From Neotamlana nanhaiensis (lineage in GTDB: Bacteria > Bacteroidota > Bacteroidia > Flavobacteriales > Flavobacteriaceae): 64,000 bases of DNA. Position numbers and translations under genes: made by a program. The notes below the pieces were generated by a model. That model had not been told where the DNA came from. It saw only the letters and a program-made list of their open reading frames with translations, and searched no databases. Where the stretch lies: positions 122,298 through 186,297 of the forward strand of contig NZ_JTDV01000014.1 in the NCBI RefSeq assembly GCF_000943555.1, given 5' to 3'. Positions 10,609 to 19,346 of this stretch are shown in pieces (the stretch's first letter is position 1; every line of letters starts with the position of its first letter).

Positions 10609-11265
10609 ATGAAATTTTTTATAGATACAGCCAATTTAGATGATATCGCCGAAGCTCAAGCTTTAGGTGTACTTGATGGTGTTACAACAAACCCGTCGTT
10701 AATGGCAAAAGAAGGTATTACAGGTGAAGAAAACATTCTAAACCACTACAAAAAAATATGTGATATTGTTGATGGTGACGTTAGCGCCGAAGTAATAGCA
10801 ACAGATTTTGATGGTATGGTAAAAGAAGGTGAAGCTTTAGCGGCTTTACACCCACAAATTGTGGTTAAATTACCTTTAATTGCCGATGGTATTAAGGCTT
10901 GTAAATACTTTTCAGATAAAGGTATTAAAACAAACGTAACATTAGTATTCTCTCCTGGTCAAGCGTTATTAGCTGCTAAGGCTGGAGCAACTTACGTATC
11001 GCCATTTTTAGGTCGTTTAGATGATATTTCAACAGATGGTTTAAATCTTATTGCTGAAATTCGTCAGATTTATGATAACTACGGTTTTAGTACTGAAATT
11101 TTAGCAGCTTCAATTCGTCACACAATGCATGTTATCGATTGTGCAAAAATTGGTAGTGATGTTATGACAGGGCCATTATCATCTATTACAGGTTTATTAA
11201 AACACCCGTTAACCGATATTGGTTTAGCTAAATTTTTAGCAGATTACAAAAAAGGAAACGAATAA
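10609..11265 (+). CDS. tal: Transaldolase of the short FSA/TalC-type family
   Basis: 218 residues, the size of the short single-domain class-I aldolases (TalC/MipB/FSA type). It opens [13 protein letters not shown]...GVTTNPSL, carries the Schiff-base Lys block VVKLPL near residue 86, and the phosphate-binding region [23 protein letters not shown] near 108-130. It transfers dihydroxyacetone units between sedoheptulose-7-P and glyceraldehyde-3-P; fructose-6-phosphate aldolase activity is the alternative in this family and cannot be told apart here. Second gene of the tkt operon, followed by a long hairpin terminator. Confidence 0.92.
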   Translation: MKFFIDTANLDDIAEAQALGVLDGVTTNPSLMAKEGITGEENILNHYKKICDIVDGDVSAEVIATDFDGMVKEGEALAALHPQIVVKLPLIADGIKACKYFSDKGIKTNVTLVFSPGQALLAAKAGATYVSPFLGRLDDISTDGLNLIAEIRQIYDNYGFSTEILAASIRHTMHVIDCAKIGSDVMTGPLSSITGLLKHPLTDIGLAKFLADYKKGNE

Positions 11266-11282
11266 TCTTCGTTTTACAACAT

Positions 11283-11421
11283 AAAAAAAGCTGTTTTAAA
11301 GTTTTGGTTTTGTCAATCTGAATTTATTTCAGATTCTCGAAACAAACATAAAATCTGATTAATGAGATCCTGAAACGAGTTCAGGATGACAGATTTTATA
11401 ACTTTTAAGACAGCTTTTTTT
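11283..11421 (+). terminator. Terminator of the tkt-tal operon with repeats inserted in its loop
   Basis: The outer arms AAAAAAAGCTGTTTTAAA (11283-11300) and TTTTAAGACAGCTTTTTTT (about 11403-11421) pair imperfectly and end in a T-run, as a rho-independent terminator would. The loop is about 100 bases and holds two copies, in opposite orientation, of a short palindromic repeat: 11312-11338 (stem AATCTGAA/TTCAGATT) and 11366-11391 (stem ATCCTGAA/TTCAGGAT followed by GACA). The same repeat type recurs at 32231-32257. Confidence 0.65.
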
Positions 11422-11469
11422 ATTTCTCCTTTCGGAATAGCTATTTAAAGTGAATAATGTTTAAGCAGC

Positions 11470-11775
11470 CTATAACGATAGTTGGTTAGTATTAATTGGA
11501 GTTATATTTAGGGAAGGTTTCTTAGGGTAAAAACAGTAAGCTGTCAATCCTGCTATTAAGTTTACCAAAAAGCCTTTAACAGATCGGTGTCTTGTATGAT
11601 CAATTCTACAAATGTTTTTAAGTTCATCGTTAACAAATTCTACTCGAGCTCTTTTGCGAAGCAGTATAGCGTCCACATCTGACAAGTTCTGTTTTTTCAT
11701 GTTCTTTCTCACTTTTGTAATGAGCCGTATTCCATTTTGGAAGAGCAGTTCGGCCAAAGCCTTGGAAATATCGCA
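11470..11775 (-). pseudogene. C-terminal remnant of an IS982-like transposase
   Basis: About 100 codons read on the minus strand from 11775. The sequence KALAELLFQNGIRLITKVR, NMK, LLRKRARVEFVNDELKN, IDHTRHRSVKGFLVNLIAGL and FYPKKPSLN is the C-terminal part of the IS982-family DDE transposase. The frame is closed by a stop at 11776-11778, no ATG is available, and the catalytic N-terminal two thirds are absent. I found no clear terminal inverted repeats. The remnant lies directly beside a decayed amylase gene, so an insertion followed by deletion is a simple reading of the island. Confidence 0.75.
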
Positions 11776-11900
11776 TTAAGGGCAACTAGATACGGTCTTG
11801 CCTTGTGTTAAATCACTCATAGCTTATAAGCTCAAGAAATAGGTCTATGAGATGCTTACTAACTTAATGGATATAAAAATGTTTAAAATTGGTAAACTGA

Positions 11901-12335
11901 CCAAAGTGGAATAGGAATAACAAAATATTTGATGGCGGCCAACTCACCAATTCAGAAAAAAATCTGAGAGATTTTTACAAACGTTTACTAAATATCACTA
12001 TTTCCAAGACTGCGTTAGCGGGTAATTACGAAGATCTTCATTTATATAACAGAAAACATACACCCAATTATTCCAATAAAGTATTGTCGTTTTTAAGCTG
12101 GAGTAACAATGAAATTTTGCTTATAGTTTCAAATTTTGATGATGAACGTGCGGCCGAATTCAATTTAAAAATTCCTAAAACTTGCATTGAAACACTTCAG
12201 CTTCAAAAGGGTAGTTATACACTAACCAATATCCTCTCTAATTAATATAAATCTAATTTAAATGTTAAAGATTTAGAAGGAACACTTCCCGTTACTCTCA
12301 ATCCGTTAGAATCTTTCATTTTAAAAATAAAATAG
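11901..12335 (+). pseudogene. C-terminal relic of a GH13 alpha-amylase-family gene
   Basis: The plus frame from 11901 reads NRNNKIFDGGQLTNSEKN, LRDFYKRLLNITISKTAL, LHLYNRKHTPNYSNKVL, FLSWSNNEILLIVSNFDDE and, past an in-frame TAA at 12243, LEGTLPVTLNPLESFILKIK ending at TAG 12333-12335. This is the end of the (beta/alpha)8 barrel and the C-terminal beta domain of a bacteroidotal alpha-amylase-family enzyme. It is broken by TGA at 11898 upstream and TAA at 12243, and has no start. The remaining coding sequence is well preserved, so the loss seems recent. The bases 11776-11900 between it and the transposase remnant show only a 12-bp palindrome at 11821-11832. Confidence 0.62.
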
Positions 12336-12410
12336 CTTATAAAATTCCATTTTTAGTGTAACATTTTTCCTGTTAGTAAGTCTACTTAATAACGACTAAG
12401 CATTAATTAG

Positions 12411-12418
12411 TACCTTTG
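12411..12418 (+). promoter_or_regulatory. -7 box upstream of the GAF protein gene
   Basis: TACCTTTG matches TAnnTTTG exactly and lies 26 bases before the ATG at 12445. The -33 element is poor. A leader of about 20 bases is implied. Confidence 0.5.
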
Positions 12419-12444
12419 TAGCATCTCACGAAACATTATAGCAA

Positions 12445-14826
12445 ATGGATATTAACGACAATATCGAATCGCCATTAAGGCTAAATATTAGCTTTAATAA
12501 ACTTTTAGAACAATATGAAACCTTGTCTAAAAGCGATAATGAACACACAAAAGCTAAAGCCCAAACTATTTTAACTTTAGCTGAACAATATCCAGAACTT
12601 CGACATGGCATTAGTGACTTTGATGTTATAACCGAGCGCGAAAAAGAAATTGCTATTTTATTGCAAGATATTTTTAATCCCTTATTAACAAATAACGAGA
12701 TTAAAGCCGCATCAATACCATTTCACGATTTTAATTTTAATGTTTCAAATCGTTTTAAAAGTATTGTAAAAACGGCAGGAACAGATTTTAAGCTACAAAT
12801 TAAAAACATGCCTAACGAGGAGTTTTATATACTTACTTGTACGGTTATTTTAAATTTTTGCTATGGTTACGATCTAAATTTTAAACGCCCTGTTTACTAT
12901 CAAATTCCTGATGAAAAAGGTATTTTACGCTATTATAAAATAACCTATAATGCCGATTTTTGTGAAATAATCCCATCGGCAAATGCCCCAAAAATTACTC
13001 AAGAAGATTACGAAGAATTACTAGATAATTTCGAAAATATTGAAATTTGGAAAGAAAAATTTCCGCCACAAAGCTATCAATTTAATGGTTTTGTAATTTC
13101 GAATATGTTTGATGTTACCGACGATCAATCTATCTCAAACATCAAATCTGGGTTAATTATAGACGATAACTGCTCCGACGAAAATTTTGTGGATACATTT
13201 CATGAAGTTTTTCGTTCGCTATTAGGTATTAATTCACTTAAAATAGGTTTTTCAATTTACAACAAAGAAGACCACACATTTAATCGTGTCGATGCCATTG
13301 GCGCCAATAGCTTTTTAATAAATAACATAACCAGTAAAAAATGTACCGATGCCTTGTGTAAATGGTCGTACAACCGATTATTAAACGAAAAAAAGTATTT
13401 TTCGGTATCGAATGTAGATAACGCTTACCAAAAATCGAATGGTAAAGCACCACACATTGCTGCATTGCACAAACAAGGTATTAAGAGTGCTATTTTTGCT
13501 CCAATTGCGAATGATGACGGATTAATGGGAATTTTAGAGATTGTGTCTCCTCGCCCATTTGAATTAAATAGTATTACTACCAACAAACTGGTTGATGTGA
13601 TGCCTTTTATTGTTTCGGCAGTAGAACGCAGTATTAATGAAGAAGAAAATTTAATTGAAGCTATTATTCAGCAAGAATGCACCTCAATTCATCCAAGTGT
13701 TTCATGGAAGTTTAAAGAAGCGGCTAAAAAGTTTTTAATTCAAAGTCATATTAACCCGAACGAAAAACCATCGTTTAGCAAAATTGCATTCCATGAAGTT
13801 TATCCGCTTTTTGGACAAATTGATGTAAAAGGATCCTCGGATGCTAGAAACGAAGCCACTAAAAAAGATTTAGCGCTTCAACTTTCGTTAATTAGTAAAA
13901 TTTTAGAAAGTATATCAAAAACCGATAAGCTACCTATTTTTGAGCAGCTTAATTATCAGTTAGAAGCCTTCAGCAGTGAAATAAATTCAGATTTTAAAGT
14001 AGATAGCGAGCAGCAATTAATTTCATATTTTAAAAATGAAATCGAGCCTTTATTTCATCACTATTTAAAAAAGAAAGATTTCCCTAAAGCCGAAATTGAA
14101 GATTATTTCAGCAAGATTGATACGAATTTAGGCGTTATTTACCATTATCGTAAAAGTTTCGATGATACAATTACGCTTATAAACAAAAACATGTCGGCTG
14201 TTTTAGATGACAAACAAGAAGAAGCCCAAGCCATGTATCCGCACTTTTTCGAGCGTTTTAAAACAGATGGTGTTGAGCACAACATGTACATTGGCGAATC
14301 TATTACCAAAGAAAACAGTTTTAACAAAATATACCTATACAATTTAAGACTTTGGCAACTACAGGCTATGTATGACATGGAAAATAGCTTTTACCAAAAC
14401 CAAAACGAATATCCTATTAGTTTAGATGTCGCATCGATGGTATTGGTTTTTAACCAACCGCTTTCCATACGTTTTAGAATGGACGAAAAGCGTTTTGATG
14501 TAGATGGCACATACAATGCCCGTTACGAAGTTGTAAAAAAACGCGTAGATAAAGCGTTTATAAAAGGTACCGAAGAACGTATTACAGCCAAAGGTAAATT
14601 AAGTATTGTTTATTCGCAAAAAGAAGACGAATTGGAGTACTTAAAATACATTAGTTTTATGCAGTCTAAAAACATGTTAGATGATGATGTTGAAATTTTA
14701 GAACTTCAAGATTTACAAGGAGTAACAGGTTTAAAAGCACTTCGTGTTAGTTTTATCTATCAAAAAACCGATGGCGGCAATGTATTTTACACCTATAATG
14801 ATTTAATGAACGAAATTAAAGGTTAA
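12445..14826 (+). CDS. Large cytoplasmic GAF-domain protein
   Basis: 793 residues without signal peptide or membrane segment. A GAF-like domain is visible at about residues 225-395 ([15 protein letters not shown], then [28 protein letters not shown]), a fold that binds small ligands or serves as a sensor. The N- and C-terminal regions are mostly helical and I cannot name domains there; no histidine kinase, GGDEF or HTH module follows, so the output is unknown. The protein type is recurrent in flavobacteria. The gene converges with the Fur-family gene, overlapping its end by 4 bases (14823-14826). Confidence 0.7.
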   Translation: MDINDNIESPLRLNISFNKLLEQYETLSKSDNEHTKAKAQTILTLAEQYPELRHGISDFDVITEREKEIAILLQDIFNPLLTNNEIKAASIPFHDFNFNVSNRFKSIVKTAGTDFKLQIKNMPNEEFYILTCTVILNFCYGYDLNFKRPVYYQIPDEKGILRYYKITYNADFCEIIPSANAPKITQEDYEELLDNFENIEIWKEKFPPQSYQFNGFVISNMFDVTDDQSISNIKSGLIIDDNCSDENFVDTFHEVFRSLLGINSLKIGFSIYNKEDHTFNRVDAIGANSFLINNITSKKCTDALCKWSYNRLLNEKKYFSVSNVDNAYQKSNGKAPHIAALHKQGIKSAIFAPIANDDGLMGILEIVSPRPFELNSITTNKLVDVMPFIVSAVERSINEEENLIEAIIQQECTSIHPSVSWKFKEAAKKFLIQSHINPNEKPSFSKIAFHEVYPLFGQIDVKGSSDARNEATKKDLALQLSLISKILESISKTDKLPIFEQLNYQLEAFSSEINSDFKVDSEQQLISYFKNEIEPLFHHYLKKKDFPKAEIEDYFSKIDTNLGVIYHYRKSFDDTITLINKNMSAVLDDKQEEAQAMYPHFFERFKTDGVEHNMYIGESITKENSFNKIYLYNLRLWQLQAMYDMENSFYQNQNEYPISLDVASMVLVFNQPLSIRFRMDEKRFDVDGTYNARYEVVKKRVDKAFIKGTEERITAKGKLSIVYSQKEDELEYLKYISFMQSKNMLDDDVEILELQDLQGVTGLKALRVSFIYQKTDGGNVFYTYNDLMNEIKG

Positions 14827-15269
14827 GCGTTTTGCTTTTTTACACCGTAAAAATAAAGGGAGTGTTTGTTGATTTCAATATTAAAAACCTCTTCAATCGT
14901 TTTTTTAATTTCCTGTACTCTAGGATCGCAAAACTCTAAAACGTCGCCCGAATCAGTTAGTATCACATGATCGTGTTGCCTGTTAAAATAGGATTTCTCG
15001 TACTGAGATGTACCGTTACCAAATTGATGCTTTCGTATTAATTTAGCCGCTATCAATAAATCTATAGTATTGTATAAAGTAGCACGACTAACTCTATACT
15101 TTTTAGCCTTCATTTTAATGTAGAGTTCATCAACATCAAAATGCGCATTGGTGTTATAAATTTCCTCTAAAATCTCGAAACGTTCGGGCGTTTTTCTATG
15201 TCTGTTAGTTTCAAGAAAATCGGTAAACACTTTTTTAACGGTAGCTTGTGTATTAATTTCTTCGGGCAT
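14823..15269 (-). CDS. Fur-family transcriptional regulator
   Basis: 148 residues. Winged-helix part: [15 protein letters not shown]...[12 protein letters not shown]...[20 protein letters not shown]. The dimerisation part keeps the HDH motif (RQHDHVIL) and a later HSLYFYG. It has only one cysteine (EFCDPRV) in the region where Fur/PerR proteins usually carry two CxxC pairs for structural zinc, so that zinc site is missing. It may sense metal or peroxide; which cannot be decided. The iron-sparing protein flavodoxin is encoded close by on the other strand, which fits an iron/redox role. It overlaps the GAF gene end by 4 bases. Confidence 0.88.
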   Translation of the reverse strand: MPEEINTQATVKKVFTDFLETNRHRKTPERFEILEEIYNTNAHFDVDELYIKMKAKKYRVSRATLYNTIDLLIAAKLIRKHQFGNGTSQYEKSYFNRQHDHVILTDSGDVLEFCDPRVQEIKKTIEEVFNIEINKHSLYFYGVKKQNA

Positions 15270-15308
15270 TTTTTAGGTATTAAATAAATATGAAAATTAA
15301 GATGTTAT

Positions 15309-15668
15309 TTATTCTATATTATTGAAGCTTAAAACGGATGCTATTTGTAACTCAAATAAAGTGCCTTTAACCAAATCTTCTAAATTAGAGAGATTATTTT
15401 CAGTCGATTTAAAAACAAACTCCACATAATTTGTATTGCCTTTTATTTGCTTCAGAATTTTACAACGGCAGTTTTTACAATTACACCCAGCCTTTGCCGA
15501 ATTTATAATAACAACCAAATTTTCTAACTCTGCCCTACTTAAAATTATAGCCACTTCGCCTAAAACCATTTGGATTTTTTCTGAGTCAAATGGGCCTTTT
15601 TCAAGATTATCTTTTAAAACATAAGTCGTACCAATGACATTGCTATAAATAGGATCTAAAAAGAGCAT
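15309..15668 (-). CDS. Conserved-looking small protein with a Cys cluster
   Basis: I start it at the ATG 15668-15666 (119 residues). An upstream TTG at 15698 would add ten residues, but that stretch holds a -7-like box (TATATTTA, minus strand about 15684-15691), so it is more likely promoter. The protein is soluble and carries a compact CNCKNCRCK cluster near residue 62 that could bind zinc or an iron-sulfur group. No family recognised. It is divergent from flavodoxin and follows the Fur-family gene's promoter region, so a link to metal/redox balance is plausible but inferred. Confidence 0.6.
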   Translation of the reverse strand: MLFLDPIYSNVIGTTYVLKDNLEKGPFDSEKIQMVLGEVAIILSRAELENLVVIINSAKAGCNCKNCRCKILKQIKGNTNYVEFVFKSTENNLSNLEDLVKGTLFELQIASVLSFNNIE

Positions 15669-15726
15669 AACGTTTATTTTTTGTAAATATACAAACAATT
15701 TTTATTTAGAATAAATTAAAATAATG

Positions 15727-15734
15727 TATTTTTG
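15727..15734 (+). promoter_or_regulatory. -7 box of the flavodoxin gene
   Basis: TATTTTTG matches TAnnTTTG exactly, 25 bases before the TTG start at 15759. This spacing supports initiation at that TTG rather than further upstream. Confidence 0.5.
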
Positions 15735-15758
15735 TGATTCAATTAAAACTAAAACACA

Positions 15759-16292
15759 TTGGAAAAAATAGGTTTATTTTATGGTTCGGATACCGGCGTA
15801 ACAGACGATATTACTAGAGATTTTGCAACATATTGGGAAGACGACAACCTCGAAATCATGGAAATTGGTGATGCTTCTGTAAACGATTTCGAACCGTACA
15901 ACTTATTAATTTTAGGACTATCAACCTGGTATGACGGTGATTTACAAAGCGATTGGGAAGATTTTTTTGAGGATTTCCAAACGATAGATTTTACAGGTAA
16001 AACTGTAGCTATTTATGGTTTAGGCGACCAAATTGGCTATGCCGAATATTTTATTGATGGTGTTGGCATTTTAGCTAAAGTTATTATTGAAAACGGTGGC
16101 AATGTAGTTGGCTATTGGCCTGCTAACGAATACCGACACACCGATTCTGTTGCTTTAATTGAATCTCAAGAAGACCTGTTTTACGGTTTAGCATTAGACC
16201 ACGATAATGAATCGCAACTAACCGACGAACGCTTAAAAAAATGGATTGCTCAAATTAAAGAAGAATTTAATGAAGCCTTACAAGAGGCTTAG
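15759..16292 (+). CDS. fldA: Flavodoxin, TTG start
   Basis: 177 residues, long-chain flavodoxin. FMN electron carrier that can replace ferredoxin when iron is short. The phosphate-binding loop GSDTGVTDDIT is at residues 9-19, the isoalloxazine-binding loops lie at LILGLSTWYDGDLQSDWEDF (about 50-69) and YGLGDQIGYAEYF (about 87-99). No ATG exists before the P-loop; the first in-frame ATG falls near residue 34, inside the domain, so the TTG at 15759 must be the start. The gene is divergent from the Cys-cluster gene and near a Fur-family gene, which fits iron-dependent control. Confidence 0.93.
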   Translation: MEKIGLFYGSDTGVTDDITRDFATYWEDDNLEIMEIGDASVNDFEPYNLLILGLSTWYDGDLQSDWEDFFEDFQTIDFTGKTVAIYGLGDQIGYAEYFIDGVGILAKVIIENGGNVVGYWPANEYRHTDSVALIESQEDLFYGLALDHDNESQLTDERLKKWIAQIKEEFNEALQEA

Positions 16293-16357
16293 CATTAAAA
16301 GTTTTTGCTTATCTTCGACTCACTATATCACATAGTTAGCTGCAATTTGAATAGTGA

Positions 16358-16930
16358 ATGGATAAAACAAGGTCAATATTAAAAAAAATTCTTAGTAATT
16401 TTTTGTTAGGGCTGCTCTTCATGGGAATAGTCCTTTTATCCGTTGGATTAGGATATAGAGGTAAATACCAAAGAGTATCTGACTCTTATTTACCAATGGC
16501 TTTTATCGGATTTGGAATTTTATTACCTTATATAATTTACTTTTTTTACTCCTCATATAAATATCAAAAAAGACAAAAGATCCTTTTGGAAAAAGAATCT
16601 AATAATTTTAATATATTCATTAATAATTCAAGAAAATCGGACTTAAATCTCAACGATGTAGAAATAATCTCTTTCAACTCAAAGAGTCCTGGCTTTTATG
16701 AATCAAAAGTTGGACAATTAAATCAAAAAGACTCTTATAAAAATAAAAAGCCGAATGAAGTAAAAGTTGAATTCCCTTTTGGCGGACAAAAATTAAATTA
16801 TTTATTTAAAACCAACAAAGGACTAGACAATATTAAAATTCATTTTGCTATTAAAAAAGTAACAAAAATTTACTTTGATAAAAATGATAGTGACAAAATT
16901 TATATAGACTTTGATTTTCTTAATAAATAA
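16358..16930 (+). CDS. Small membrane protein of unknown function
   Basis: 190 residues. Two hydrophobic segments at about residues 12-30 (FLLGLLFMGIVLLSVGLGY) and 44-65 (LPMAFIGFGILLPYIIYFF), then a charged C-terminal domain of about 120 residues ending in beta-rich segments (KIYIDFDFLNK). No family recognised. Codon use is more AT-rich and Lys/Asn-rich than in the neighbours, which hints at acquired DNA. A repeat-like spacer follows it. Confidence 0.55.
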   Translation: MDKTRSILKKILSNFLLGLLFMGIVLLSVGLGYRGKYQRVSDSYLPMAFIGFGILLPYIIYFFYSSYKYQKRQKILLEKESNNFNIFINNSRKSDLNLNDVEIISFNSKSPGFYESKVGQLNQKDSYKNKKPNEVKVEFPFGGQKLNYLFKTNKGLDNIKIHFAIKKVTKIYFDKNDSDKIYIDFDFLNK

Positions 16931-16940
16931 AAAACTATAG

Positions 16941-17060
16941 CTAACACCAGATAAAAAAATGGCCAGTTTTAGCTAAACCAAAGTGAGTTGCTCGTTTGCT
17001 AGCTTCTGATTTTCCTTCAGAAAATCCTCGTATACAAACACACAGCTTTCGTTATACATA
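16941..17060. repeat. Structured spacer element
   Basis: The spacer after the membrane-protein gene starts AGCTAACACCAG and ends near GTTATAC/TTAGC, and contains a 7-bp hairpin GATTTTC/GAAAATC at 17008-17026. Its make-up resembles short intergenic elements scattered in flavobacterial genomes, but there is only one copy in this window, so repeat status is inferred. Confidence 0.25.
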
Positions 17061-17083
17061 AACTTATATTAGCATTAAGGCCA

Positions 17084-17767
17084 TTACTTTTTTAATGTTA
17101 CTATGGTATATGGCTTAAAGCTTAATGTATTATCTTTTAAAATAATGGGTTCTTGCTGATTATCTATTTTTACAATTTTAAATTTGGTTTTGTTAATTAA
17201 AGCTTCAATGTTTTTGTTGTTATAAAGCTTAAAAACAGATTGTGTAACAAAAGGGATTTGTGACATAAATGACTCTTGAACAAAAGCAAAAACAAATTTT
17301 CCTTTAGGTTTTAATACACGATAAATCTCATTAAAAACCTCCAGAGCATCCTCATAGAAATAAATGGTATTTACCGTTAAAACAGTGTCGAAAAAATTAA
17401 CAACGTAAGGAATATTTTTACCGTTGTATAATTGGAAATTAGCAATATTCTTTTTTACAAAAGCACTGTTATTTTTTTCGGATTCTGTTCGCATTGTTTC
17501 CGATATTTCCATACCAAAATACCTTAAATCGTTGGCCTGCTTCAGTATATCGTTTAAATGATTGCAATTGCCATGACCTAACTCTAACACCCTATTTTTA
17601 TCCTTTAATTTTAAGGCTGTAATACTCTCATATATCATATTTTTATGAGACGTATTCATTTTTAAACCTAATTGAATGCCCATTTCACCATTAGGACAAC
17701 TCAATTGATTGGCGTAAACCTCGTGATTTTCTGTATTTTGTATTAAAGTAGCGCTTTGATATGGCAT
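17084..17767 (-). CDS. SAM-dependent class I methyltransferase
   Basis: 227 residues from the ATG 17767-17765. SAM-binding motif I is VLELGHGNCNHL, followed by YFGMEIS (motif II acid residue) and a motif IV-like FDTVLTVNTIYFYED; LKPKGKFVFAF is the usual post-IV strand. The start is set by a -7 box TATATTTG at 17805-17798 (minus strand), which lies inside a longer possible upstream extension to 17833 that would otherwise be read. Substrate unknown; single gene. Confidence 0.82.
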   Translation of the reverse strand: MPYQSATLIQNTENHEVYANQLSCPNGEMGIQLGLKMNTSHKNMIYESITALKLKDKNRVLELGHGNCNHLNDILKQANDLRYFGMEISETMRTESEKNNSAFVKKNIANFQLYNGKNIPYVVNFFDTVLTVNTIYFYEDALEVFNEIYRVLKPKGKFVFAFVQESFMSQIPFVTQSVFKLYNNKNIEALINKTKFKIVKIDNQQEPIILKDNTLSFKPYTIVTLKK

Positions 17768-17965
17768 AACATTACTATTTAGAAGTATTCTTAATAACAA
17801 ATATAGATTATTATTTGGAATAATTCTAAACAAATTAAACTAAAGCCTAATGCATAAGATATATTATGTTAATTTATGAATATAAAGTGATTAGGTTTAC
17901 CTAAAAAGAACACTAAAATTTTTGTAAACCAGCCTGATATAATTTTTATAAGATAATTAAGAAAC

Positions 17966-19165
17966 TTAAACCAAACCAGACATTTGAAACGCAATAGTAA
18001 AGGCTATCACACTTACAATAATGCCAATCATAAAAACACTATAAGTTAGGCGCAGAATTTTATATTTTTTATCTAAAACCAAACCTAAAAAATAAAGATC
18101 CTTTTTCATTGATGAATAAAGATAATCGCGATCTTGTATCATTTCGCCCATAGCCCACTCAAAATCGTCAAGACTCATTTTATGAAAGTTCCCAAAAAAT
18201 AACAGATTCACTTTTTTATTGGCTACATCTTGCTTGGTAAACTTGCCACTGGTTACATTAGGTCGCGTTGCTAAAACCGATAAAATTATGGATGCTACTG
18301 TTACCAAAACAAAAATTAAAGTAGGTATAATTAAATATTTATTTGATGGATTATCGAGCTTAGGAATTAAATTAGCCAAAACCAGCGATACAATAATGGC
18401 GTTTACCGACAATAAAATGTTTGCCTTAGTATCAGCAATATTACTCAAGGTTATGTGGTTACGGAAGGTTACCCTAAACATAGTTTCTATACCGCGTTCT
18501 GGTAATTCTATTTTATTTTTTTTAAACTTAAGTTCTTCTTTTTTTTGTTTGATTTTTTTGGAACTCGACGCCAGCTTCTTTTTCATTTTTAGCAATTTCG
18601 CTAAATTTTTGCCCTTTCCTTTTTCCCAAAGTACCGTCGCTTCTGGCGTTTTAAATTGATGCATCTTAGTTAGAAAATCAATTCCGTTATCAACCCATTC
18701 ACTTTCAGTATAAATTTTATCGCATAAAAGTTCCCACTCTTTACGTAATAACTCAGAAATATCAACATAATTATTACTACCAACGTGCGAGCAATCGGCA
18801 TCAATAATAATTTTTTCCAACCTTGTCTGTGGCTCATGCCCCAATTTGGTTGCTATAATAAGTTTACAAACAGTTTCAATATGCTCCGGTGCATATTTTT
18901 TTGATTCTAAAAATGTTCTGGCAATACTAACACTAGCCTCCTCATGTTTACTTACACCTTTAGTATAACCTGTATCGTGCAGCCAACAACTAATTAATAA
19001 AACCTCGGTTTCTAAGTCGTTTAACTTGCAGGCTTCAGCTAAAACTTTAGCCTTTTCAATAACACGCGTTGTGTGGGTTAGGTTATGATAAATAAACGAT
19101 GCATTTAATTTTTCACTTAAAAGCGTAGTGGCAAACTGTTCAACATCAACAAGAAGGTTACTCAT
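17966..19165 (-). CDS. HD phosphohydrolase fused to a PycTM-type (DUF5706) membrane domain
   Basis: 399 residues. The N-terminal HD domain (about 1-190) keeps the metal-binding pattern: H in YHNLTHT, HD in CWLHDTGY, and D in IIDADCSHVG. A charged helical linker (about 195-225) leads to a C-terminal domain with the run NIADTKANILLSVNAI, two membrane helices near residues 250-300 and one at the very end (MIGIIVSVIAFTIAF). This C-terminal type is the one named PycTM, known as an effector module in Pycsar cyclic-nucleotide antiphage systems. No cyclase gene lies next to it, so an orphan role, such as nucleotide turnover at the membrane, is equally possible. It is divergent from msrB. Confidence 0.78.
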   Translation of the reverse strand: MSNLLVDVEQFATTLLSEKLNASFIYHNLTHTTRVIEKAKVLAEACKLNDLETEVLLISCWLHDTGYTKGVSKHEEASVSIARTFLESKKYAPEHIETVCKLIIATKLGHEPQTRLEKIIIDADCSHVGSNNYVDISELLRKEWELLCDKIYTESEWVDNGIDFLTKMHQFKTPEATVLWEKGKGKNLAKLLKMKKKLASSSKKIKQKKEELKFKKNKIELPERGIETMFRVTFRNHITLSNIADTKANILLSVNAIIVSLVLANLIPKLDNPSNKYLIIPTLIFVLVTVASIILSVLATRPNVTSGKFTKQDVANKKVNLLFFGNFHKMSLDDFEWAMGEMIQDRDYLYSSMKKDLYFLGLVLDKKYKILRLTYSVFMIGIIVSVIAFTIAFQMSGLV

Positions 19166-19276
19166 AAAAATAAAATGATTTAATGTAAAAGTAATAAACT
19201 TTACTAAAACAGAAGTGTGTGTTGTAAACGCATTTATTTGTCGTATATTTTAAAAAAACTTTCAAACTTTAAACCG

Positions 19277-19284
19277 TAATTTTG
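19277..19284 (+). promoter_or_regulatory. -7 box of the msrBA transcript
   Basis: TAATTTTG matches TAnnTTTG, 63 bases before the msrB start. The leader of about 55 bases shows no obvious structure. Confidence 0.45.
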
Positions 19285-19346
19285 CATGTAAGATTGTGGA
19301 TTATTTTACGACTTATGTTTAATATAAATTTTTAAGCTAAAACCTT

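Noticed and set aside
11821..11832. Perfect 12-bp palindrome AGCTTATAAGCT as an operator or terminal repeat
   Set aside because: It lies in decayed DNA between two gene remnants, has no partner copy nearby and such a length is not rare in AT-rich sequence.
15669..15698. N-terminal extension of the Cys-cluster protein from a TTG
   Set aside because: The extension covers a probable -7 box; the ATG at 15668 is a better start.
17768..17833. N-terminal extension of the methyltransferase
   Set aside because: The stretch contains the -7 box TATATTTG at 17805-17798, and the downstream ATG at 17767 fits the family start.
18219..18659. 146-codon plus-strand frame opposite the HD-PycTM gene
   Set aside because: It reads the complement of a clearly conserved protein and has no domain or promoter support.
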